Below, piece by piece: positions 34,655 through 43,798 of a stretch of 64,000 nt of DNA; within the stretch, counting starts at the first letter, position 1; each line of letters opens with the position of its first letter. This DNA comes from Arthrobacter sp. zg-Y1110 (GTDB lineage: Bacteria > Actinomycetota > Actinomycetes > Actinomycetales > Micrococcaceae). The translations under genes were made by a program, and so were the position numbers. The stretch spans positions 3,348,001 to 3,412,000 of the forward strand of contig NZ_CP104272.1 of the NCBI RefSeq assembly GCF_025244865.1, written 5' to 3'. The notes under the pieces were generated by a model. That model saw only the letters and a program-made list of their open reading frames with translations. It did not search any database and was not told the origin of the DNA.

Positions 34655-34899
34655 TTCCCGGCCGCCGCTTCCCGTCCTTCCGCATGCCACTGGCGTGCGG
34701 AGGTACGGGACGGCTGCGGAAACTGCCCGTTTTGGCTCAGGACGCGCTGGCGTTGTATCAAGGAAAGTAGGACGGTTTCCGCTTCCCGCGGGGACCCTCC
34801 GCTGCGGATCAAGAGAACTTCGAGGGCCTTGATGCGAGGGCCCGGAAAGGCGCCCGTGAACTTTCCCTGCACCTGCTTTTGCCAGCCCGTGCCCGGCAC
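34651..34899 (-). CDS. Possible small hypothetical protein
   Basis: An 82-residue minus-strand frame with a GTG start at 34899 and no clear ribosome site. Residues about 14-52 read as a plausible helical region (FPGPRIKALEVLLIRSGGSP then REAETVLLSLIQRQRV). It overlaps the end of carD by four bases. The composition is more gene-like than its neighbours, but I have no homology and the call is weak. Confidence 0.3.
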   Translation of the reverse strand: MPGTGWQKQVQGKFTGAFPGPRIKALEVLLIRSGGSPREAETVLLSLIQRQRVLSQNGQFPQPSRTSARQWHAEGREAAAGN

Positions 34900-35197
34900 C
34901 GGCCGGCTGGGGATTGAACTTTATGACCCGTTTTGTCTGGTGCGCCAGCACCGGGTGGCTGCCTCCACCAACCACGAGCCCACCTATCGGCATGGGCAGG
35001 GCAGCTGGTAGGCATTGACGTGGTTTCCGGCTATAACCTGAAGGAAACCTTGGAACAGGAAACAGGTCCATCCTGTAACATTCCTTGGACTATGGATGAC
35101 CCTCCCTCACATAAACCCATGCCCCTCCCCGTCCTGACCGATCTGCAGACTGTGCCCACTCCGGCTGCAACGGCTATCACGAGAGAGGGGCAGCCCC
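34655..35197. other. Intergenic region before CNNM gene
   Basis: 543 bases. Apart from the weak minus-strand ORF described separately, I see no gene. The first CNNM-like gene starts at its right edge with a GAGAGGGG ribosome site, so its promoter is probably within the last 150 bases. Confidence 0.35.
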
Positions 35198-36559
35198 ATG
35201 TATGAATGGCTCATGGTCGGCGTAGGATTGCTCCTCACCGTCGGCACCGGACTGTTTGTCGCCTCCGAATTTGCGCTCGTCAATTTGGACCGTGCGGACC
35301 TTGAGTCCCGCCGCGACAAGGGCGAGAAACGCCTCAATCCCACAATCGCCGCGCTGAAGATCACCTCCACCCATCTTTCCAGCGCCCAGCTGGGCATCAC
35401 CCTGACCACCCTGCTGACCGGGTACACCTTTGAACCGGCAATCAGTTCGATGCTGCGCTCCCCGCTCACGGCGCTGGGCCTGCCGGAGGGGATGGTGCCG
35501 GGAATCGGTGCCGTGGCCGGCATTTTCCTCGCCACCATCTTCTCGATGATCATCGGCGAACTGGTTCCCAAGAACTTTGCCCTGGCCCTCCCCCTGGCAA
35601 CCGCCAAGCTGGTAGTGCCCTTCCAGACCGTCTTCACCACGGTGTTCAAGCCAGTAATCCTGCTGTTCAACAACACGGCGAACGCCATCATCCGGTCCTT
35701 CGGCATCGAACCAAAGGAAGAGCTCTCGGGTGCACGCAGCGCCGAAGAACTCAGTTCCCTGGTTCGGCGTTCAGCCCTGGAAGGCGTGCTGGACCTGGAC
35801 CACGCCGTGCTCCTGAACCGGACCCTGCGCTTCGCCGAGCACTCCGCGGCAGACGTTATGACCCCCCGGGTCCGCATGCGGACGGTCCACGAGTCCGACA
35901 CTGCCGAGCAGGTTGTCGCCGTTGCCACGGCAACCGGCTATTCCCGCTTCCCCGTGATCGGACGCGATTCGGACGACGTTCTGGGCGTACTGCACCTCAA
36001 GCAGGCCTTCGCCGTGCCGCTGGCCGCACGGACCTCCGTCACTGCCGCAGAACTCATGGTGGAACCGCTGCATGTACCCGAGTCCATGGGCGTTGACACC
36101 CTGCTGGGACTTCTGCGGGCCCAGGGCCTGCAGGTTGCGATCGTGTCCGACGAGCACGGCGGCACCGCCGGCATCGTGACCCTCGAAGACCTCGTGGAAG
36201 AGATTGTCGGCGAACTCGAGGACGAACACGACCGCGCGCGCATCGGCGTCGTCCGCACGGGCCGCGCCATCACGTTCGACGCCGCGCTGCGGCCGGACGA
36301 ACTCCTGGACCGCACCGGCGTCGAGGTTCCCGACGGCGAGGAATATGACACCATCGCCGGCTTTGTCACGGACGTACTGGACCGGCTGCCGGAGCTGGGC
36401 GACGAAGTGGAAATCGAGGGCGGCACGCTCCGTGTGGAACGGGTGATCCGAAACCACATCGAACGCCTGCGCTTCACCCCGTCGGGCTCGCTGGAGACCC
36501 CGGTGAGCGCCCATGACCGCATTGTCGACTCGCTGACCAAGGACCTGACCCATGAGTGA
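35198..36559 (+). CDS. CNNM/CorC-type membrane protein (DUF21-CBS pair-CorC_HlyC)
   Basis: A 453-residue hemolysin-family protein. An N-terminal DUF21 domain with four TM helices (residues 1-190) is followed by a CBS pair (about 205-330; MTPRVRMRTVHESDTAEQVV and VPESMGVDTLLGLLRAQGLQ) and a CorC_HlyC domain (about 345-425). Members transport or sense Mg2+ or other divalent cations. Its stop overlaps the next gene by eight bases, so the two proteins are translationally coupled and may act as a pair. Confidence 0.92.
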   Translation: MYEWLMVGVGLLLTVGTGLFVASEFALVNLDRADLESRRDKGEKRLNPTIAALKITSTHLSSAQLGITLTTLLTGYTFEPAISSMLRSPLTALGLPEGMVPGIGAVAGIFLATIFSMIIGELVPKNFALALPLATAKLVVPFQTVFTTVFKPVILLFNNTANAIIRSFGIEPKEELSGARSAEELSSLVRRSALEGVLDLDHAVLLNRTLRFAEHSAADVMTPRVRMRTVHESDTAEQVVAVATATGYSRFPVIGRDSDDVLGVLHLKQAFAVPLAARTSVTAAELMVEPLHVPESMGVDTLLGLLRAQGLQVAIVSDEHGGTAGIVTLEDLVEEIVGELEDEHDRARIGVVRTGRAITFDAALRPDELLDRTGVEVPDGEEYDTIAGFVTDVLDRLPELGDEVEIEGGTLRVERVIRNHIERLRFTPSGSLETPVSAHDRIVDSLTKDLTHE

Positions 36560-37592
36560 ATACCTGCCCGGAATCATCTGGCTCGTAGTGCTGCTGGTGG
36601 TCAACGCGTTCTTCGTCGGTGCTGAATTCGCCGTGATCTCGGCGCGCCGGTCACAGATCGAGCCCAAGGCCGAAGCCGGCAGCAAGGCCGCGAAAACCAC
36701 CCTGTGGGCCATGGAGCACGCCACGCTGATGCTGGCGACCAGCCAGCTTGGCATCACCGTCTGTTCCCTGGTCATCCTGAATGTCTCGGAACCGGCCATC
36801 CACCACCTGCTGGAGATCCCGCTGGGCCTGACTCCGCTGTCCGCAGACGCCATTGGGATTATCGCGTTTGTGGTGGCGCTGCTGCTGGTGACGTTCCTGC
36901 ACGTGGTGGTGGGTGAAATGGTGCCGAAGAACATCTCGTTCTCCGTGCCCACCCGCGCCGCACTGCTGCTGGCTCCGCCCCTGGTGATCGTGTCCCGCAT
37001 TGTCCGTCCGATCATCTGGACCCTGAACGGCATAGCGAACGGTGTCCTGCGCCTGTTCCGGGTGGAACCCAAGGATGAAGCCACCAGCGCCTACACCCTC
37101 GACGAGGTCGCGAACATCGTGGAGCAGTCCACGCGTGACGGGGTGCTCTCGGACCGCAGCGGCACCCTGACGGCCGCTTTCGAGTTCACGGAGAAGACCG
37201 TGGCCGACGTCGAGGTTCCGATCAGCCAGATGGTGCTGCTGCCCGAGACCGCAACCCCCGCGGACCTGCAGCAGGCCGTGGACGTCCACGGTTACTCGCG
37301 GTACATCCTCACCAACGACGACGGCGACCCCGACGGCTACCTTCACCTGAAGGACGTTATGGACCTCACCACGCCGGACGAGTTCGCGGCATCGGTGCCC
37401 GCCAAGCGGATCCGCCGGCTGGCGTCCGCTTACCGGGGCAGCGAGCTGGAGGATGCCCTGGCCACCATGCGCCGCACCGGCGCCCACGTGGCGCGGGTCT
37501 TTGACGCCAAGGGCAACACCACCGGCGTCTTGTTCCTTGAGGACATCATCGAAGAGCTGGTGGGCGAAGTCCACGACGCCACCACCGTCTAG
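36552..37592 (+). CDS. Second CNNM/CorC-type membrane protein
   Basis: A 346-residue paralogue of the previous protein: DUF21 domain with four TM helices to about 185, then a CBS pair (VEVPISQMVLLPETATPADLQQAVDVH ...). It ends soon after the second CBS domain (VARVFDAKGNTTGVLFLEDIIEELVGEV) and lacks the CorC_HlyC domain present in its partner. Overlapping genes and unequal domain composition suggest a heteromeric pair. Confidence 0.92.
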   Translation: MSEYLPGIIWLVVLLVVNAFFVGAEFAVISARRSQIEPKAEAGSKAAKTTLWAMEHATLMLATSQLGITVCSLVILNVSEPAIHHLLEIPLGLTPLSADAIGIIAFVVALLLVTFLHVVVGEMVPKNISFSVPTRAALLLAPPLVIVSRIVRPIIWTLNGIANGVLRLFRVEPKDEATSAYTLDEVANIVEQSTRDGVLSDRSGTLTAAFEFTEKTVADVEVPISQMVLLPETATPADLQQAVDVHGYSRYILTNDDGDPDGYLHLKDVMDLTTPDEFAASVPAKRIRRLASAYRGSELEDALATMRRTGAHVARVFDAKGNTTGVLFLEDIIEELVGEVHDATTV

Positions 37593-37595
37593 CGC

Positions 37596-38189
37596 CTAGC
37601 GCCTGCGTTTGAACCAAGGCCGCCGCTGCTCCGGTTCCGGAGCGGCGGCGGCTTCTTTTTCGGCCGCCTCGGCCTTCCGTTCCCGCCAGCGCTGCACTTC
37701 CTGCCCGACGTCGCGGGTGCGCGTAACGACGGGCGGCCCGCCTTCGAGCTGGCGGCGCGCATCGATGACACGCGCATTGAAATCCTGGACGATCTCGCGA
37801 ACCTGCTTTTCGGTCCACCGCGTGTCCAGCCGGGCGTCCAGTTCCGCGTCTTCCGTGCGCAGCAGGATGGCCTTGGGTCCTAATCCAGTCACGTTCTCGC
37901 GCTGCATCAGCCCCTTGATCCACCAGTCCGGATCATGGCCGTCGCCCAGATTAGGGATAGGTTTCCCGGCGTACTTCAGGTTGTCGAAATCACCCCGTGC
38001 CATGGCATCCCGGACCAGATAATCGGCCTTGGCGGCGTCGTCGACCTTCCGGCGCTTGTGCCGCAGCCCTTCTTCGGCCTCCGCACGTTCCAGGTCTTCA
38101 TCGTCGAGCCCTCCGCCGGCCGCCGCGGCCCGCAGCCGCGCGGCCCGTTCCATCCTGCGCCGGTACTGCTCAACACCCCTGCCGTCCAT
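37596..38189 (-). CDS. DUF1992 (DnaJ-homologue subfamily C28 conserved domain) protein
   Basis: A 197-residue protein from the ATG at 38189. The conserved DUF1992 region is AKADYLVRDAMARGDFDNLKYAGKPIPN followed by WWIKGLMQRENVTGLGPKAILLRTE. The C-terminus is Glu/Ala-rich with RRPWFKRRR. No J-domain is present. Function unknown. It is convergent with the second CNNM gene, leaving three bases between stops. Confidence 0.85.
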   Translation of the reverse strand: MDGRGVEQYRRRMERAARLRAAAAGGGLDDEDLERAEAEEGLRHKRRKVDDAAKADYLVRDAMARGDFDNLKYAGKPIPNLGDGHDPDWWIKGLMQRENVTGLGPKAILLRTEDAELDARLDTRWTEKQVREIVQDFNARVIDARRQLEGGPPVVTRTRDVGQEVQRWRERKAEAAEKEAAAAPEPEQRRPWFKRRR

Positions 38190-38300
38190 GATCTCCCGCC
38201 ACCTCAAGTGTCCCGTGTGGTGTTTTAACCGATTCGGACCTCTCCGGTATTCCTACTAAGGACCAACGGCAGACACGACGAAGGCGTGCCCGGGTCCGGG

Positions 38301-38336
38301 TTACTTCCGCAGCCGGCGTTACTTCCGCAGCCGGCG
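38301..38336. repeat. 18-bp tandem duplication of a gene 3-prime end
   Basis: TTACTTCCGCAGCCGGCG occurs twice in direct tandem (38301-38318 and 38319-38336). On the minus strand each copy encodes RRLRK followed by TAA. The duplication therefore copies the C-terminal tail and stop codon of the 38319-38894 gene just beyond its own stop. Confidence 0.9.
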
Positions 38337-38894
38337 CACCACGGCGCCGACGGCGGTAGCCGCCCCCGCGCCGGCCAGCAGCCACGGGCCGCCGACGATG
38401 ATCGGGTCGATCCACTGGTGATTGACGTCCGCCCGCTTCCGGCCCGCCCGGGAAGAGAAGCCGTGGCGGGTGAACTCGCTCAGCACCCCGGTCTCCGTGA
38501 TCGGATTGTCCGGGTGCAGGGTCGCGAAGGAAGCCAGATGGCTCTCCACGGCGTCCACCCGGTCCGCGGCGAGCAGGATCAGCCAGTGGGTCGCACGGGC
38601 CTCGCTGTACCGGCGGTAGGCGTACCGGCGCATCACGCCGGACAGCCCCTTGGGCGGGCAGGCGGTGCCGAACACCGGAGTGAGGAACTTGTGCTCGATC
38701 GAGCGCTCCCGCGGGAACTTTTCTTCCTGCCGTTCCGGGAATTCCCAATGCGCGCCGCTGAGGGTGGGATCAAACTGCAGCTTGGGCACCGCAGGACGGT
38801 CCCGGGGATCCAGGTCAACGCCCCAGCCCGGGATCCGCGCGCGCAGTTCCTCGCTGGAGGGGGTTCGGGTCGGCTTTTGCGGCGTGTAGGCCAT
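38319..38894 (-). CDS. Conserved hypothetical protein with C-terminal membrane anchor
   Basis: A 191-residue protein, mostly soluble, with WEFPERQEEKFPRERSIEHKFLTPVFGTACPPKGLSG in the middle and a single hydrophobic segment near 168-183 (IIVGGPWLLAGAGAATAVGAVV) followed by RRLRK. It is 16 bases downstream of the alcohol dehydrogenase on the same strand and probably co-transcribed with it. The family was not recognised, though the pattern repeats in Arthrobacter-type genomes as I recall. Confidence 0.75.
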   Translation of the reverse strand: MAYTPQKPTRTPSSEELRARIPGWGVDLDPRDRPAVPKLQFDPTLSGAHWEFPERQEEKFPRERSIEHKFLTPVFGTACPPKGLSGVMRRYAYRRYSEARATHWLILLAADRVDAVESHLASFATLHPDNPITETGVLSEFTRHGFSSRAGRKRADVNHQWIDPIIVGGPWLLAGAGAATAVGAVVRRLRK

Positions 38895-38910
38895 TGCAGT
38901 GTCCTTCCTT

Positions 38911-40056
38911 TCAGGAACCGGGGACGATGACGGGCTTGATGCAGTTATCCAGCTTGGCGGAGAACATGTGATAGCCCTCGGCGATGTGTTCCAGCGGAAT
39001 CCGGTGCGTGATGATCTCGCTGGGCTTGAGGTAGCCGGCCTTGATGTGCTCGAACAGGCGCGGCCACTGCCGTTTCATCGGCGTCTGGTTCATGTTCAGC
39101 GTCAGGCCCTTGTTCAGCGCGTCGCCGAACTTCACGGCGTTGAAGAGCGGACCGTAGGCGCCCATGACGGACACGGTGCCGGCCTTGCGTACCGAGTCGA
39201 TCGCCCAGTTGAGTGCCACTGCGGACCCGCCCTGCAGTTTGAGCTTCGTGCCCGTAACCTGCTGCAGGAAATTGCCGTCAGCCTCGGCTCCCACGGCGTC
39301 GATTGCGACGTCGGCGCCGAGGTAGTCGGTGATCTTCTTCATGTGCACCACAATGTCGTCGTACTCGGTGAAGTTGTAGGTCTCGGCGTGGGCGAAGGTC
39401 CGGGCCTTTTCGAGCCGGTAGTCCAGGTGGTCAATCACGATCACCCGGCCGGCACCCATCAGCCAGGAGGACTTGGCGGCGTACAAACCCACCGGGCCGG
39501 CACCGAAAACCACCACCGTGTCCCCTTCGACGATGTCCCCCAGCTGGGCGCCGAAGTAGCCCGTGGCGAGTGCATCGGTGCACATCAGGGCGTCTTCTTC
39601 GTCCATCCAGTCGGGGATGATGGAGGGCCCGACGTCGGCGAACGGGACCCGGACGAACTCCGCCTGGCCGCCGTCGTAACCGCCGGTGGTGTGCGAATAG
39701 CCGTAGAGACTGCCTACGGCCGTGGCGTTGGGGTTGACGTTGTGGCAGTTCGAGTAGAGCCCCCGCGCGCAGAAGTAGCAGGAACCGCAGTAAATGTTGG
39801 CCGGGACCATCACACGGTCCCCGACCTTGAGGTTCTGCACGGACGACCCGACTTCCTCCACCACTCCGATGAACTCGTGGCCGAACGTCGTGCCGACCCG
39901 GGTATCCGGCATCAGGCCGTGGTAAAGGTGCAGATCGGAGCCGCAGATGGCCGCCCGGGTGACCCGCACGATGGCATCATTGGGGTGCTCGATCGGCGGT
40001 ATGTCCTTTTCTTCCACCCTCACCTTGTAGGGCCCTCGGTACACCATCGCTCGCAC
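38911..40056 (-). CDS. Zinc-dependent alcohol dehydrogenase (MDR superfamily)
   Basis: A 381-residue medium-chain dehydrogenase. Catalytic zinc Cys in AAICGSDLHLYHG near 37 and His-Glu in GHEFIG near 60; structural zinc CGSCYFCARGLYSNC near 91-105; Rossmann motif VVVFGAGPVGLYAAK near 180-195. Its closest style is glutathione-independent formaldehyde dehydrogenase/threonine-dehydrogenase-like enzymes. Substrate not determinable. RBS is in the upstream GAGGAGACTG. Confidence 0.9.
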   Translation of the reverse strand: MRAMVYRGPYKVRVEEKDIPPIEHPNDAIVRVTRAAICGSDLHLYHGLMPDTRVGTTFGHEFIGVVEEVGSSVQNLKVGDRVMVPANIYCGSCYFCARGLYSNCHNVNPNATAVGSLYGYSHTTGGYDGGQAEFVRVPFADVGPSIIPDWMDEEDALMCTDALATGYFGAQLGDIVEGDTVVVFGAGPVGLYAAKSSWLMGAGRVIVIDHLDYRLEKARTFAHAETYNFTEYDDIVVHMKKITDYLGADVAIDAVGAEADGNFLQQVTGTKLKLQGGSAVALNWAIDSVRKAGTVSVMGAYGPLFNAVKFGDALNKGLTLNMNQTPMKRQWPRLFEHIKAGYLKPSEIITHRIPLEHIAEGYHMFSAKLDNCIKPVIVPGS

Positions 40057-40111
40057 TGGACAGTCTCCTCGTTTGAAGCCGGATCTGGCCCCTTAACGAT
40101 AAGCAGACTTA

Positions 40112-41653
40112 CTAACTTTGCAAGCCTGAACCCGGTCCGGCCGCCGGAAGCTTCACGGTGAAGACGCTTCCCCGCCCCGCCTCGCTGCTGAAGTCGATAC
40201 TGCCTCCGTGCTCTTCCACGATCCTGCGGGTGATCACCAGGCCCAACCCTGCCCCGGGGATGGCCGCGGTGAGAACCTGGCCGGACCTGAAGAACTTGCT
40301 GAAGACCTGTTCCTGTTCCGCCGGCGTCATGCCGATGCCGGTGTCGGCGACCTCAATCACCACGGTTTCATCCTGCCTCCGCGCCCCGATCCGCACCGTT
40401 CCGCCGCCGGGCGAGAACTTGACGGCGTTGGACACCAGGTTCTCCAGCACCTGCCGGATCCGGTCTTCGTCCGCCACGGCCCGCAGCCCGGCCGCTACCT
40501 CCACACCGATTTCCACCCCGTTGATCCGCGCGTGGGGGCGGAAGGAATCCGCGGCGGCTGTGACGGTGGAAGCCAGATCCACTTCCTGCAGTTCCATCGC
40601 GCCGCTGTCGGATGCCACGGACAGCAGATCGGACACCAGCTGCAGCAGCCGCTCGGAATTCCGAACCGCTGCCTGCAGGGCCGATTCGACAGTGCCGGGC
40701 AACTGTCCTTCTTCTTCCAGAGCCATATCCAGGTAACCGAGGATGGATGTCAGGGGTGTTCGCAGCTCGTGGGACACATTACCCACGAACTCACCCTGTG
40801 CCGCCAGCGCGCGCACCAGCTGGGTGACGTCGCTGAACGCCAGGACGGAGCATTTGAAGTCCCCTCCGTTCCGCACCGGGCGCGCACACACGCTGACCGC
40901 CATCTTGCCCTCACCGGTGCCGATCCACATGATCTGCTGCGAAAAGGATTCACCGGCAACGGCACGGCGGATGGGGAGCAGCTCGTCCGGAAGCGGTGTG
41001 ATCCGGTCCGGACCGTAAACAGACCACACTCCGGACTCGAAGTCGCTCAGGTCTTCGGCCCCCAAGATGGTCCGACTGGCCTCCATATGGGCGTTGGCGA
41101 GGATTTCCCGTCCTTCGTCATCCACCACGAGCACCCCCACGTCCACCGTGTCCAGGATGGTTTTCAGCAGTGATTCCCGCTCCTTGGCCGCACGCTCGGC
41201 AACTCCGCGTGCGGCCTCTGCGGCTTCGGCCTGCTGGAGCGCGTCAACCAGGTCGCGTTCATACCTGCGCCTTCCGGGCATGGGGAAAACCGTGATCAGG
41301 TCCATGGTGCGGCCGCGGGAGGCGGTCCGGACCGCCGAGATGTGGGCCGGCAGCCTGGTGCTTCCAGCTCCGTTGAAGTCGACGCTCAGATTCGCTGCAG
41401 GTACTGCAGTGAGTGCCGCGCTCCAGCGCTGGTATTCCAGCAGGTCTTCGGGCGAAAGGAGATCAGCAAAAACGGTGCCTGCGAGCGCACTCCGGTTCCT
41501 GCCGATCCAAGCCGCGAAAGTGGAGTTTGATTCCAGGATGACGCCCTGCCCGGAAACCACAACGTACCCGGACGGGGAACAGTGGAAAAGGGCCGGCCAG
41601 TCCGGAATGGACGTCCGTTGCCGGCCGATGCGCGGAATGGAAAACATGGGCAT
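40112..41653 (-). CDS. PAS-containing sensor histidine kinase (orphan)
   Basis: A 513-residue soluble kinase with two PAS-like regions (about 15-120; FHCSPSGYVVVSGQGVILESN and about 165-280; LKTILDTVDVGVLVVDDEGREIL), HisKA with EFVGNVSHELRTPLTSILGYLDM, and an HATPase domain with GLGLVITRRIVEEHGGSI. No TM helix is present. ATG at 41653 follows AAAGGT. No response regulator is adjacent, so its partner is elsewhere. It is divergent from the second SpaB_C gene. Confidence 0.88.
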   Translation of the reverse strand: MPMFSIPRIGRQRTSIPDWPALFHCSPSGYVVVSGQGVILESNSTFAAWIGRNRSALAGTVFADLLSPEDLLEYQRWSAALTAVPAANLSVDFNGAGSTRLPAHISAVRTASRGRTMDLITVFPMPGRRRYERDLVDALQQAEAAEAARGVAERAAKERESLLKTILDTVDVGVLVVDDEGREILANAHMEASRTILGAEDLSDFESGVWSVYGPDRITPLPDELLPIRRAVAGESFSQQIMWIGTGEGKMAVSVCARPVRNGGDFKCSVLAFSDVTQLVRALAAQGEFVGNVSHELRTPLTSILGYLDMALEEEGQLPGTVESALQAAVRNSERLLQLVSDLLSVASDSGAMELQEVDLASTVTAAADSFRPHARINGVEIGVEVAAGLRAVADEDRIRQVLENLVSNAVKFSPGGGTVRIGARRQDETVVIEVADTGIGMTPAEQEQVFSKFFRSGQVLTAAIPGAGLGLVITRRIVEEHGGSIDFSSEAGRGSVFTVKLPAAGPGSGLQS

Positions 41654-42030
41654 GCCGGACCTTTTGGAAGAACAAGTTATGCAGGGACAATTTTCCGGGT
41701 TCCGCATTCATCGGATATTCGAAGAAGTCTTGTGCCCGGCCAAACAATTTATCAGCCTGCTTGCGATTTCTGTAAATATGACGGAATTTCCCTATTCCCG
41801 GCCCTCGCGGCACGGGGGTGCGGCTGTGCGGCACCTCTGGACCTGCGTGCACAAGCAGGAGATATTACTCCTAATCGAGCGCTTCGGGATGGGTTCCGTC
41901 CGTCTTCGCAGCGAGGAACCTCAGGTGGTGGACACGGCCGCTGGATTGGGAAAGACTTCCATCCCGGGACGCGCTGAAATAGGCGTTCCGGGTGGGGTGG
42001 CTCAGCACAACAAGCACCGAAAGGATGGCC
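41654..42030. other. Divergent region between PAS kinase and second SpaB_C gene
   Basis: 377 bases. No credible gene. It includes a small inverted repeat AGGAG-ATATTA-CTCCT (41857-41872). The CCCCTYGGGG motifs seen upstream of the first SpaB_C gene are absent here, so the two paralogues are unlikely to share one operator. Confidence 0.4.
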
Positions 42031-42981
42031 ATGACCCAGCCAGCCGCACTCCGCACTCCCTCCCACCCCTCTCCTCACCCCACATGGTGGAACCTGACTG
42101 TTGATGCCGGTGGCTTCGAACTGGCAGATCGGATCATCGGTGAACTTGTGACCCCCCTCGTTGCGCAGGCCAGGCTTTGCGGAACCAAGCGGTGGTTCTA
42201 TACCCGACGCATGCAGCCGTCCAATGCGCAGGTCCGGCTTCGGGTACTTGCCCCCGTGGAAACCCTGGACCGGCTGCAGTCCCTGCTGGGGGCACTGCAG
42301 GAGCAGTCCGGGGATCCGGTGCGCAGCCTCTCGGTGGAGCATGAATTTAACGAACCGGTGCTGGACCGGACAATCGGCACGGACGCGCTGCTGCCGTCGG
42401 TCGAAGCGGACCTGGCCCGCTACGGCGGCGTTGACGGGCTGGCCCTGGCGGAGGAAGTCTTCGAGCTTTCCTCCGATCTCTGCCTCTGGGCAACCGCCCG
42501 GTTTGCGAAGGCACAGAACCGATCGGCGCTGGCATCCCTGCTTCTCTTCGATTCGGCCTACGCCATGATGAAGGGACCGCGTGCCTCCACGTGGCCGGAC
42601 CGCCGTCGGGTTTCCTGGGAGTACTACTGGGACAGCCATCTCCATAGCTGCACCGCTTCCGATCCGCGGGCTGCCGGAGTGCAGAAGGCCACAGGCGCGC
42701 AGGCCCAGGCCCAGTTGATGCCCGTGCACCGGCTGATGATGGCCACCGCCTCCGAACCCGCCGTCACCAACTGGCGCCGGCGCTGGCTGCGGACCATTGA
42801 CACCTACCTCTACCGGGCAGACAAGGCCGGAGCCAGCCGCAGCGCCCAGCACCTCACCGTGTACCAGGCGCACGGCCTGTTAAACCGGCTGGGATTCACG
42901 CTTCGCCAGGAGGCACTGATCGGGGTCTATGCCAGGACGTGGAGCAGGGAAAAGGAAACCGAACTGGCGGAGGCCACCTAG
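42031..42981 (+). CDS. Second stand-alone SpaB_C-type protein
   Basis: A 316-residue paralogue of the 2441-3400 protein. Alignment is ungapped over at least the first 90 residues, with 54 identities in my count. The hallmark reads RWFYTRRMQPSNAQVRLRV with Gln67 in place of the His67 of the first copy, so a conserved residue of the family motif is lost. The YGGVDGLALAEEVFELSSDL block and the IDTYLYRADKAGASRSAQHLTVYQAH segment near the C-terminus are retained. ATG at 42031 follows AAAGGA. No small companion gene or regulator is adjacent. Confidence 0.78.
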   Translation: MTQPAALRTPSHPSPHPTWWNLTVDAGGFELADRIIGELVTPLVAQARLCGTKRWFYTRRMQPSNAQVRLRVLAPVETLDRLQSLLGALQEQSGDPVRSLSVEHEFNEPVLDRTIGTDALLPSVEADLARYGGVDGLALAEEVFELSSDLCLWATARFAKAQNRSALASLLLFDSAYAMMKGPRASTWPDRRRVSWEYYWDSHLHSCTASDPRAAGVQKATGAQAQAQLMPVHRLMMATASEPAVTNWRRRWLRTIDTYLYRADKAGASRSAQHLTVYQAHGLLNRLGFTLRQEALIGVYARTWSREKETELAEAT

Positions 42982-43041
42982 GCGTGGGCGGGCAGCGGAT
43001 GCGCGGACGGGGACGGGGCAGGCCGGCGATAGAATCAGCGT

Positions 43042-43773
43042 ATGAGCCTAACCGCGGACCAGCAGTCCGTTGCAGCTGAATTGCAGCAGCTTATCCTGCA
43101 GACCGAGTCGGTGGAGTTCTTCCTTGAGGGCTTCGCCACGCGTGCCGCTGAGCTTTTCAGCAATGATGCCGAAGTCCTGGCCGGGGTGACCCTGCTTCGG
43201 AACAAGCAGGGCACCACCGTCGCCAGCAGCAGCGAGGCGGCCCGGGCGCTGGACGAGGTCCAGTACGGCTTCGGAGACGGACCGTGCATGCGGGCCTCGC
43301 GGACAGGGCGGACCGTTGTGGTGGAAGACGTGCGTACCGACCCGCGGTGGCCGGAGTATGCGGACGCCATCCGGGACCGCGGTTTCCACTCCATCCTCGG
43401 CGTCCCGCTTATCCTCGGCAGCGACGGCGGTGCCGGGCTCAACCTGTACGCCCGGGACGCGGGTCACTTCACGCCGGACATCATCCGGTCAGCCGAAACG
43501 TTCGCGGCCGAGGCGGCAGTTACCCTGCAACTGGCCGTCCAGATCGCCCGGCACAGGAGCACCGCCGATCACCTCCGCGCAGCCATGGGAGCCAGGACCA
43601 CCATCGACGTTGCCGTAGGTATTGTCATGGCGCAGAACAAATGCAGCCAGGAAGCGGCCTTCGAGATCCTGCGCGATGCCTCCAGCAACCGGAACCTGAA
43701 ACTCCGGGACGTAGCCGAGCGCGTGGTGCAGTCCGTGACCTCGCAGGCTGTGAAAACCCACTTCGTCGACTAG
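43042..43773 (+). CDS. GAF and ANTAR domain RNA-binding antiterminator
   Basis: A 243-residue protein. A GAF domain at about 20-165 (FGDGPCMRASRTGRTVVVEDVRTDPRWP) is followed by an ANTAR domain at about 180-235 (MGARTTIDVAVGIVMAQNKC then SQEAAFEILRDASSNRNLKLRDVAERVV). ANTAR proteins bind paired hairpins in mRNA leaders to prevent termination; the GAF domain senses a small ligand. This layout is very common in Micrococcaceae and related actinobacteria. Confidence 0.92.
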   Translation: MSLTADQQSVAAELQQLILQTESVEFFLEGFATRAAELFSNDAEVLAGVTLLRNKQGTTVASSSEAARALDEVQYGFGDGPCMRASRTGRTVVVEDVRTDPRWPEYADAIRDRGFHSILGVPLILGSDGGAGLNLYARDAGHFTPDIIRSAETFAAEAAVTLQLAVQIARHRSTADHLRAAMGARTTIDVAVGIVMAQNKCSQEAAFEILRDASSNRNLKLRDVAERVVQSVTSQAVKTHFVD

Positions 43774-43798
43774 GGCGTGCCTCCGGGACGCTGTCCCG

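Noticed and set aside
34577..35071. A 164-codon minus-strand frame
   Set aside because: Overlaps carD and has no recognisable features; the only coherent subframe is listed separately at low confidence.
41871..42056. A 61-codon minus-strand frame as a small partner for the second SpaB_C gene
   Set aside because: It overlaps the start of the SpaB_C gene on the opposite strand and has no ribosome site or similarity to the 62-residue protein.
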